A stretch of DNA of 18,828 nucleotides from Clostridia bacterium (GTDB taxonomy: Bacteria > Bacillota > Clostridia > Oscillospirales > Ruminococcaceae), in the NCBI GenBank assembly GCA_021152595.1, contig JAGKVC010000050.1, positions 1 through 18,828 of the forward strand, read 5' to 3'. Both the position numbers and the translations under genes were made by a program. Under the pieces are notes generated by a model that did not search any database, was not told where the DNA came from, and saw nothing but the letters and a program-made list of their open reading frames with translations. Position 1 is the stretch's first letter; every line of letters starts with the position of its first letter. Positions 12,155 to 18,828 of this stretch are shown one piece after another.

Positions 12155-13483
12155 ATGAAAAAGAAAAGACTGATCGGCGGCGCGATCGCACTTGCTGCTG
12201 CCGCAGGCGCATGTCTCTTTTGGAAATGCGCCGAGAGTACGGAGTCCAATGCGATCCGGATGCATCTGAACGGAAAGCAGCCTGTGCCGGATTTCTTTGC
12301 TTCCAAGCTCGACCTGAACGGCAACGGGAATGTTGACCGGATGGATTACCTGAAATCCAAGCTGCATGCTTTTGGAGCCGGTCAAGCGCTGTATCCGGCG
12401 TATTTTACTGCGGATCAGGCGAAACAGCTTGGACGGACCGTATTTCATCCGGAGACCGGAACACTCTGGTGCGGGCTTTCCGGAACGGGCATTGAATTCA
12501 GCTTTTACGGGAAAGAATGCACGCTGAGTCTGACCGGAGATACGGCATGTGCGCTTGGCGATACTGTTGCCGCCAGGTATGCGGTTTATCTCAATGATGC
12601 GCTGGTAACGGATACGCAGCTTACGGAGCAGGAACAGTCTGTTACGCTGACAAATACCGCGGATGAGGAGACACCTGCTCGTGTGAAGCTGATCAAGCTC
12701 TCGGAGTCTGCGCAATCCTCGGTCGGTATCCGTGAGATCTGCATTGCCTCGTCCAGGCGGATCTTTTCCCAATATCAGAACGGTCTGCTGATTCCGGCTG
12801 ATCCCAAGCCGCATCTGATTGAGTTCATCGGTGATTCCATCACCTGCGGATACGGCGTAGACGGGCAATACGGTGTTGATCCGTTCAAGACCGCAAATGA
12901 GAACGTGATGAAATCCTATGCCTATCTGACCGCGGAAACACTGAATGCGGATTACAGCATGGTCAGCTACAGCGGACACGGCATTATTTCCGGCTATACA
13001 ACAAACGGCAATGCGCTGACAAGTCAGCTCGTTCCGCGGTTCTATGCGCAGACCGGACACTGCTCTGCCGTTCTCGAGGAGCGTCACAAGATTCAGGATG
13101 ATATCTGGAGCTTTGCCGTTCAGCCGGATCTGATCGTGATCAATCTCGGTACGAATGACAGCTCCTATACAGGTACAGACGCTGCGAAACAAAAGGAATT
13201 TGTGGCAGGTTACACTGAATTCCTGAAGAAAGTACGGGAAAAGAATCCTGATGCGCCGATTCTCTGCACGCTCGGTATTATGGGGCAGACGCTCTGCGAT
13301 GCAGTTGAACTGGCGGCAGATACCTATACAAAGGAAACCGGTGATACCAATATCCGGACGATGCGGTTTGATATGCAGTCCGAGGCGGACGGCGTTGTGG
13401 TTGACTGGCATCCTTCCGCCGTGACGCATCAGAAGGCAGCGGATAAGCTGAGCGGCGTGATTCGGGACTGGCTCGGATGGTGA
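12155..13483 (+). CDS. Secreted CE2-type SGNH acetyl(xylan) esterase with a partial dockerin
   Basis: 442 aa. An N-terminal basic start and hydrophobic stretch (residues 1-24) act as signal peptide or anchor. Residues 53-64 (DLNGNGNVDRMD) are a dockerin-type calcium loop with ligands at D53, N55, N57 and D64; only one full repeat is present, preceded by what looks like the helix end of a lost first repeat. About residues 90-215 form a beta-rich domain, and the SGNH hydrolase follows: GDSIT with nucleophile S228, NLGTNDS at 330-336, and DWHPS with the catalytic His419. This two-domain order is that of carbohydrate esterase family 2, which deacetylates xylan and mannan side chains. The substrate is inferred. 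First gene of an operon with galK and murD. Confidence 0.88.
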   Translation: MKKKRLIGGAIALAAAAGACLFWKCAESTESNAIRMHLNGKQPVPDFFASKLDLNGNGNVDRMDYLKSKLHAFGAGQALYPAYFTADQAKQLGRTVFHPETGTLWCGLSGTGIEFSFYGKECTLSLTGDTACALGDTVAARYAVYLNDALVTDTQLTEQEQSVTLTNTADEETPARVKLIKLSESAQSSVGIREICIASSRRIFSQYQNGLLIPADPKPHLIEFIGDSITCGYGVDGQYGVDPFKTANENVMKSYAYLTAETLNADYSMVSYSGHGIISGYTTNGNALTSQLVPRFYAQTGHCSAVLEERHKIQDDIWSFAVQPDLIVINLGTNDSSYTGTDAAKQKEFVAGYTEFLKKVREKNPDAPILCTLGIMGQTLCDAVELAADTYTKETGDTNIRTMRFDMQSEADGVVVDWHPSAVTHQKAADKLSGVIRDWLGW

Positions 13484-13499
13484 CAGTTCGGAGGTGAAT

Positions 13500-14816
13500 A
13501 TGAACAATAATTTTTTACTGGCAGATCAGGCGAAAGCACAGATCGCGTCCGGTACTTATGACAGGAAGCTCGCGCGCTGGTACGGTGTGACAGGCAGCGC
13601 ATTGGTGTCCTATCGGAAACGGCTGATTTCTGCGATTGACCGTTTTACTGAGATTTACGGAGACAGACCGCTTCGCGTGTTTTCCGTCTCCGGCAGAACG
13701 GAACTCGGCGGCAATCACACGGATCATCAGTGCGGCAGAGTGCTTGCAGGCGGCATCAGTCTGGATCTGATTGCGGTTGCAGCGCCAAATGATACAACCG
13801 AGATTCAGGTCTATTCCGAGGGCTTTTCGGAGACACGTATTTCGGTCACGGAAACGGAAATCATACCGGAGGAATGCGGTTCAACTGCTGCGCTGATCCG
13901 CGGTACGGCTGCGCGCTTTGCACAGCTCGGCAGACCGGTCGGCGGATTTGCTGCCTATATCACATCCGATGTGCTTGCAGGCAGCGGCATGTCGTCCTCT
14001 GCGGCTTTTGAAGTGATGATCGGAACAATCTGCAATGATTTCTTTGCAGATGCTGCTTTTTCACAGGCTGAGCTTGCGATTATCGCGCAGTATGCGGAAA
14101 ATATTTATTTCGGAAAGCCCTGCGGCCTGATGGATCAGATGGCCTGCGCGCTCGGCGGTGTTGCGGCGATTGATTTTGAGGATCCTGCTGCGCCGCGCTG
14201 GGAGCAGATCCGTCTTGACCTTGCGAAAGAGGGCTATGCACTCTGCATCATCGACACCGGTGCGGATCATGCGGACCTGACGGATGAGTATGCGGCAGTT
14301 CCGGCTGAAATGCGTTCTGTTGCAGTGATGCTCGGCAAACAATATCTGCGTGAGACCGAGGAATCGGCTTTCTGGAAGAAGCTGCCGGAGCTTCGCAAAG
14401 CCTGCGGCGACCGTGCCGTGCTGCGTGCCATGCATTTTTACAGTGAAAACGCACGCGCTGCGGAACAGGCATCTGCACTGCGGAACGGCAGATTCTCAGA
14501 TTATCTTGCACTTGTCAATGCATCCGGAAGATCTTCGGAGGCGCATTTGCAGAATATCACACCGGCAGGCAGCACTGCGCATCAGGATGTAGCAGTTGCG
14601 CTTGCGCTGTGTGAAAAGCTGCTGGATGGCAAAGGCGCATACCGTGTACACGGCGGCGGCTTTGCGGGAACGGTTCAGGCTTATGTTCCTATCGGGAAAG
14701 CGGAATCGTTCCGGCAGGAGATTGATTGTGTACTCGGAGCGGGTGCCTGTCATGTGTTACAGATCAGAGCTTGCGGCGCGGATGCGCTGTGGGATGAACA
14801 GGAGGGAGCAGAGTAA
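13500..14816 (+). CDS. galK: Galactokinase (GHMP family)
   Basis: 438 aa. GHMP kinase motifs are clear: SGRTELGGNHTDHQCG at residues 64-79 corresponds to the galactose-binding GRxNLIGEHTD block, GSGMSSSAA at 161-169 is the phosphate-binding loop, MDQ at 211-213 carries the expected catalytic Asp (D212), and VHGGGFAGTVQAYVP is the C-terminal motif 3. The GRTELGGNHTDHQ version is the form common in Clostridia, so galactose 1-phosphorylation (Leloir pathway, cytoplasm) is the best call, though another sugar is possible. ATG 13500 follows CGGAGG at 13489-13494; a GTG at 13494 lies inside that site and is less likely. It begins 16 nt after the esterase stop; no other gal genes are nearby. Confidence 0.85.
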   Translation: MNNNFLLADQAKAQIASGTYDRKLARWYGVTGSALVSYRKRLISAIDRFTEIYGDRPLRVFSVSGRTELGGNHTDHQCGRVLAGGISLDLIAVAAPNDTTEIQVYSEGFSETRISVTETEIIPEECGSTAALIRGTAARFAQLGRPVGGFAAYITSDVLAGSGMSSSAAFEVMIGTICNDFFADAAFSQAELAIIAQYAENIYFGKPCGLMDQMACALGGVAAIDFEDPAAPRWEQIRLDLAKEGYALCIIDTGADHADLTDEYAAVPAEMRSVAVMLGKQYLRETEESAFWKKLPELRKACGDRAVLRAMHFYSENARAAEQASALRNGRFSDYLALVNASGRSSEAHLQNITPAGSTAHQDVAVALALCEKLLDGKGAYRVHGGGFAGTVQAYVPIGKAESFRQEIDCVLGAGACHVLQIRACGADALWDEQEGAE

Positions 14817-16169
14817 ATGCTGCTGAAAGTATTGCATCAAATGATTGACGGAAAAAAGGTTCTGCTGCTTGGATTCGGCAGAGAGGGCAGAGCGCTCTAC
14901 CGGCGGATCACAGAGGTCGGCGGTTATCAGGCACTCGGCATCTCGGACGCGAATCCGCTCAGTGATGCGCCGAAGGGCGTATCTCTGCATATCGGCGCGG
15001 ATTATCAGGCTGCTATGACGGAATATGACATCGTGTTCAAGAGCCCGGGCATCGTGCTGAAGCCGGAGTATCAGCCGGAGAAGCTGCCCTGCCGCGTGAC
15101 CTCTCTGACAGAGCTTTTCCTGACCGCTTATCGGGATCAGTGCATCGGCATTACCGGCACAAAGGGTAAATCGACAACATCCTCGCTGCTTTATCATGTG
15201 CTGCATGAAGCCGGTGTCCCGTCTGTCCTCGGCGGCAACATCGGAATCCCGACGGCTGAGCTGTACGAACAGATCACGTCTGAGACCGTGATCGTCATGG
15301 AAATCGGCGTGCATCAGCTCGAATATAATCATGTATCCCCGAAAACCGCGGTTTTCCTCAATCTCTATGAGGAGCATCTCGATCATTACGGCACATTTGA
15401 GTATTATGCCTACTGTAAGGAGAACATCTACCGGAATCAGCGTCCGGGCGATCTGCTGATCTGCGGTGAACCGTCGCTTCCGGCGGAGGGGGACTGTCAG
15501 GCGGATGTGCTGCGTCTGGCGAAAAATGACACAAACGCAGATGTTTCCCTGCTTGACGGCAACACGATGTTTTATCGCGGCGAAACCTGTGAGATCCCTG
15601 CTGATATTGCTCTGACCGGCGAACACAACCGTTATAACTGCGCAGTTGTCTATGCGCTTGCAAAGCGTCTCGGACTCCCGGACAGTCAGATTACCGATGG
15701 AATCCGCAGCTTCCAGCCGCTTCCGCACCGTCTGTCTCCAATCGGCACCTATCACGGGATCCGCTGGGTGGATGATTCGATCTCGACGGCGTGTGAGACC
15801 TGTATTCAGGCGCTCAACAGCCTTCCGGATACGGATACTGTCCTGATCGGCGGTATGGACAGAGGAATCAATTATACGCAGCTGCTTGAATATCTGGCGA
15901 ATTCCCCCGTGCCGCATATCATTCTGATGTCGGATTCGGGCAGGCGCATTCTGCATGAAGCGGAAACCTATCCGGAATCGCTGCGAAGCCGGATGCAGTA
16001 TGCAGAAGACTTGCCGGAAGCAGTTGCACTTGCGAAGCAGATTACGGAAAAAGGGCGAATCTGCCTGATGTCTCCGGCTGCGGCGAGCTATAATGTCTAT
16101 CAGAATTTTGAGAAACGCGGTGAGCATTTCCGGCAGCTTGCGATGCAGGATTCTGTGGCGAAAAAGTGA
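14817..16169 (+). CDS. murD: MurD-like UDP-N-acetylmuramoyl-L-alanine--glutamate ligase (divergent type)
   Basis: 450 aa, usual MurD length. Mur ligase order is complete: N-terminal Rossmann LLLGFGREGRA (17-26), ATP loop GTKGKST (114-120), GGNIGIP (139-145), MEIGVHQLEY (161-170), EEHLDHYG (185-192), the expected carbamylated Lys K201, the TGEHNRYN block, and the C-terminal SPAAASYNVYQNFEKRGEHF. Several motifs differ from standard MurD: the usual DHLDRH is EEHLDHY, and the NDSKATN loop that contacts glutamate reads VDDSISTA. This DSIST type is a separate clade, so D-Glu versus L-Glu (MurD2-type) addition is uncertain. ATG follows the galK stop directly, with GGAGGGAG at 14801-14807. It stands outside any dcw cell-wall cluster. 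Confidence 0.82.
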   Translation: MLLKVLHQMIDGKKVLLLGFGREGRALYRRITEVGGYQALGISDANPLSDAPKGVSLHIGADYQAAMTEYDIVFKSPGIVLKPEYQPEKLPCRVTSLTELFLTAYRDQCIGITGTKGKSTTSSLLYHVLHEAGVPSVLGGNIGIPTAELYEQITSETVIVMEIGVHQLEYNHVSPKTAVFLNLYEEHLDHYGTFEYYAYCKENIYRNQRPGDLLICGEPSLPAEGDCQADVLRLAKNDTNADVSLLDGNTMFYRGETCEIPADIALTGEHNRYNCAVVYALAKRLGLPDSQITDGIRSFQPLPHRLSPIGTYHGIRWVDDSISTACETCIQALNSLPDTDTVLIGGMDRGINYTQLLEYLANSPVPHIILMSDSGRRILHEAETYPESLRSRMQYAEDLPEAVALAKQITEKGRICLMSPAAASYNVYQNFEKRGEHFRQLAMQDSVAKK

Positions 16170-16186
16170 AAATTTCCCTTTACCTA

Positions 16187-16215
16187 TTGACAAATGATGA
16201 AATATATAGTAAACT
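16187..16215 (+). promoter_or_regulatory. Promoter of secA
   Basis: TTGACA (16187-16192), a 17-bp spacer and TAAACT (16210-16215); the predicted start is near 16222. It has the same hexamers as the riboswitch operon promoter at 8145. Confidence 0.82.
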
Positions 16216-16236
16216 AATTATGTATGGAATACGCTT

Positions 16237-16296
16237 ATGGGCGAAGTGCGCCCGGACGCTGATTCCGGATTATGTGTAAAGGCGGTTATTCAATGA
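16237..16296 (+). CDS. Possible secA leader peptide (19 codons)
   Basis: An ATG at 16237 opens a 19-codon frame (MGEVRPDADSGLCVKAVIQ) whose TGA overlaps the secA ATG as ATGA. A weak GGAA at 16226-16229 is the only ribosome site. The start lies at the edge of a hairpin GGGCG/CGCCC (16239-16253). Such coupling would suit a leader that senses translation or secretion state, but a frame this short can occur by chance. Confidence 0.3.
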   Translation: MGEVRPDADSGLCVKAVIQ

Positions 16297-18828
16297 GCTT
16301 TATTGACAGGATCTTCGGATCCTACAGCGAAAAAGAACTTGCAAAAATCGAGCCGATCAAGAAGAAGGTGCTTGATCTGGACGAGGAGTACAAAGGTCTT
16401 TCCGACGCTTCTCTGAAGGCAAAAACTGTGGAATTCCGCGAGCGCCTTGCAAACGGCGAAACGCTCGATGATATTATGGTTGAGGCACTGGCAACTGTCC
16501 GCGAGGCTGCGGACCGTATTCTCGGCAAAAAGCCGTTCCCGGTTCAGATCATCGGCGCGATTGTGCTCCATCAGGGCAGAATCGCGGAAATGCGCACAGG
16601 TGAAGGTAAAACACTGGTTGCATGTGTCGCATCTTATCTGAACGGTCTTTCCGGCGACGGCGTACATGTCGTTACAGTTAACGATTACCTTGCAAAAACG
16701 CAGTCTGACGAAATGGGCAAGGTTCTGCGCTTCCTCGGTCTGACGGTCGGATGCATCATCCATGATCTGAACAATGACGAGCGCCGCGCGGCATATGCCT
16801 GTGACGTTACATACGGCACAAACAACGAGATGGGCTTTGACTATCTGCGTGACAACATGGTCATTTACAAAAAGGACCGCGTGCAGCGCGCACCGAATTT
16901 TGCCATCGTGGACGAGGTGGACTCGATCCTCATCGACGAGGCAAGAACGCCGCTGATTATCTCCGGCAGAGGCGATAAGTCCACGGAGCTTTATGAGCAG
17001 GCGGATCGCTTCGCACGCACCCTGACACCGGTCACCGTTGTCGAGACCGACGACAAGGAGGATCAGGATGAAGCCTTCGAGGATGCTGATTATATCATCG
17101 ACGAGAAGGCAAAAACCGCGACCATTACGCGCCGCGGCGTGAAAAAGGCTGAAAGCTATTTCCATGTGGAAAACCTCATGGATATGGAAAATATGACGCT
17201 GCTGCACCATATCAATCAGGCGATCAAGGCGCACGGCATCATGCATCTCGACACCGATTATGTCATCAAGGACGATGAGATCATCATTGTTGATGAGAAC
17301 ACCGGCCGTATGATGATGGGCAGACGCTATAATGACGGTCTGCATCAGGCGATCGAGGCGAAGGAAGGCGTCAAGGTCAAGCATGAATCCAAGACACTTG
17401 CAACTGTTACCTTCCAGAACTATTTCCGTCTCTATAAGAAGCTCTCCGGTATGACCGGTACTGCTATGACGGAAGAGGACGAATTCCGCGAGATCTATAA
17501 GCTCGATGTTATTTCGATCCCGACGAACAGACCGGTTATCCGTATTGATCATCCGGATCTGATTTTCCGTACCGAGAAAGCAAAGTATAATGCAATCATC
17601 AACCAGATCATTGAGTGCCATGAAAAAGGTCAGCCGGTTCTGGTCGGTACGGTTTCGATTGACAAATCTGAGAAACTCTCTGATATGCTCAAGCGCCGCG
17701 GCATCAAGCATGAAGTGCTGAATGCGAAGTATCACGCAAAGGAAGCGGAGATCGTCGCACAGGCCGGTAAGCTAGGCGCGGTTACGATCGCGACGAACAT
17801 GGCAGGCCGTGGTACGGATATTATGCTCGGCGGTAATGCTGAATTCCTTGCAAAGGCTGAGATGCGCAAGCGCGAAATTCCTGAGGAAATCATCACCGAG
17901 GCAGTCGGCTTTGCTGATACCGACGATGAGGAGATCCTCGCAGCGCGTGAGGTCTACCGCTCCCTCTATGACAAGTTCAATGAGGAAGTCAAGAAGAAGG
18001 CGGTCGATGTCAAGGCGGCAGGCGGTCTGTATATTCTCGGTACTGAGCGCCATGAATCCAGACGAATCGACAACCAGCTTCGCGGTCGTTCCGGCCGTCA
18101 GGGCGACGAGGGTGAGAGCCGCTTCTTCCTCTCTGTTGAGGACGATCTGATGCGTATTTTTGCAGGCGACCGTCTGGAAAATATGATGGCACGCCTCAAT
18201 GTCGAAGAGGATATGCCGATTGAGAGCAAAATGATGTCCAAGGTCATCGAATCCTGCCAGAAGAAGGTCGAGGGTATGCACTTTGCAACCCGTAAGAACG
18301 TCCTGAACTACGACGATGTCATGAACACGCAGAGAGAAATCATCTACGGTCAGCGCAGTCAGGTTCTCGACGGTCAGGATTTGCATGCATACATTGTCGA
18401 TATGATCAAGGAGCTGATCCGCTCGACGGTTACGACTTATCTTGCGGATGAGTCCGACAGAGCGAACTGGAATCTTGTCGGTTTGCGCGAATACTTCATG
18501 GACTGGATCACAGTTCCGGAGGATTTCGAGTGGGATGATCAGAAGCTCAATTCGACCGAGCGCGATGATATCATCAAGATGCTGACAGACCGTACACTCG
18601 CTGTCTATCAGATGCGTGAGAATACGATCGGTCACGATGAACTGCGTGAGCTAGAGCGTGTGGTTCTGCTCAAGGTTGTTGACTCCAAGTGGATGGCACA
18701 CATCGACGATATGGATGAACTCAAGCGCGGTATGGGACTTCGCGGATATGCGCAGAAGAATCCGGTTGTTGAGTATCGCTATGAGGGCTTCGAGATGTTC
18801 GACGCAATGGTCGATGCGATCCGTGAGG
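16293..18828 (+). CDS. secA: Preprotein translocase ATPase SecA (3' end outside the window)
   Basis: 845 codons are present and the gene runs off the right edge. SecA drives preproteins through SecYEG at the membrane by ATP hydrolysis. Visible in order: the N-terminal DRIFGSYSEKELAKI, Walker A RTGEGKT at residues 101-107, TVNDYLAK, YGTNNEMGFDYLRDNM, the DEAD-like VDEVDSILIDEARTPLIISG, the preprotein cross-linking region, SGMTGTA, TNMAGRGTDIMLGGN, and RIDNQLRGRSGRQGD. The helical scaffold follows with LNYDDVMNTQR and WMAHIDDMDELKRGMGLRGYAQKNP. The C-terminal linker and zinc motif lie beyond the window. AAAGGCGG at 16277-16284 precedes the ATG. Its own promoter and a 70-nt leader make it independent of murD. 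Confidence 0.97.
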   Translation, partial: MSFIDRIFGSYSEKELAKIEPIKKKVLDLDEEYKGLSDASLKAKTVEFRERLANGETLDDIMVEALATVREAADRILGKKPFPVQIIGAIVLHQGRIAEMRTGEGKTLVACVASYLNGLSGDGVHVVTVNDYLAKTQSDEMGKVLRFLGLTVGCIIHDLNNDERRAAYACDVTYGTNNEMGFDYLRDNMVIYKKDRVQRAPNFAIVDEVDSILIDEARTPLIISGRGDKSTELYEQADRFARTLTPVTVVETDDKEDQDEAFEDADYIIDEKAKTATITRRGVKKAESYFHVENLMDMENMTLLHHINQAIKAHGIMHLDTDYVIKDDEIIIVDENTGRMMMGRRYNDGLHQAIEAKEGVKVKHESKTLATVTFQNYFRLYKKLSGMTGTAMTEEDEFREIYKLDVISIPTNRPVIRIDHPDLIFRTEKAKYNAIINQIIECHEKGQPVLVGTVSIDKSEKLSDMLKRRGIKHEVLNAKYHAKEAEIVAQAGKLGAVTIATNMAGRGTDIMLGGNAEFLAKAEMRKREIPEEIITEAVGFADTDDEEILAAREVYRSLYDKFNEEVKKKAVDVKAAGGLYILGTERHESRRIDNQLRGRSGRQGDEGESRFFLSVEDDLMRIFAGDRLENMMARLNVEEDMPIESKMMSKVIESCQKKVEGMHFATRKNVLNYDDVMNTQREIIYGQRSQVLDGQDLHAYIVDMIKELIRSTVTTYLADESDRANWNLVGLREYFMDWITVPEDFEWDDQKLNSTERDDIIKMLTDRTLAVYQMRENTIGHDELRELERVVLLKVVDSKWMAHIDDMDELKRGMGLRGYAQKNPVVEYRYEGFEMFDAMVDAIRE

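Noticed and set aside
14757..16193. 478-codon minus-strand open frame over murD, and similar long frames opposite the esterase (12149-13507), secA (16290-17735) and oadB (8281-9477)
   Set aside because: Each lies opposite a gene with clear family motifs. Their predicted proteins are Arg/His/Cys-rich without motifs, as expected for antisense readings of this codon usage.

Overview
The window reads as a chromosomal segment of an anaerobic, low- to mid-GC Gram-positive of the class Clostridia. It is most like a fibre-degrading Ruminococcus or another member of the Oscillospiraceae. The reasons are clear Shine-Dalgarno sites of AGGAGG type, TTGACA/TATAAT promoters with 17-bp spacers, a trmK-nif3 pair, a Clostridia-type galactokinase, a CE2 esterase with a dockerin-like segment, and a Na+-translocating decarboxylase beta subunit. 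No phage, transposon or CRISPR element is visible; this is genomic core with accessory metabolic operons.

Region 1 (1-4629, + strand) is a tightly coupled operon for the nickel-pincer nucleotide (NPN) cofactor: larE, two small uncharacterised membrane proteins, larB, larC and a DUF362 protein, closed by a strong terminator. LarA, the only well-known NPN enzyme, is absent. The DUF362 protein carries His, Lys and His at the same relative spacing as the NPN-binding and catalytic residues of LarA. My leading hypothesis is that it is the cofactor's client and that the two small membrane proteins belong to the same system.

Region 2 (4630-5854) holds rlmA (23S rRNA methyltransferase), a bidirectional terminator, and a minus-strand tRNA operon (Asp-GTC, Phe-GAA, Gly-GCC) with a consensus promoter. 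Region 3 (5965-8097) is recG on the minus strand with its own promoter and a 5' hairpin.

Region 4 (8145-10524, + strand) starts with a promoter and a leader that folds like a yybP-ykoY (Mn2+) riboswitch with an overlapping intrinsic terminator. It controls oadB, oadG and a one-TM protein of unknown function. No decarboxylase alpha subunit is present.

Region 5 (10531-12024, minus strand) is trmK followed by a nif3-family gene. Region 6 (12072-16169, + strand) is divergent from it. The two face-to-face promoters share a -35 region inside a perfect 17-bp inverted repeat. The + operon encodes a secreted CE2/SGNH esterase with half a dockerin, a galactokinase and a divergent MurD-like ligase. Region 7 (16187-end) is secA with its own promoter and a short leader that contains a possible 19-codon ORF; secA runs off the window.

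Many long antisense open frames overlap these genes and are treated as shadows.
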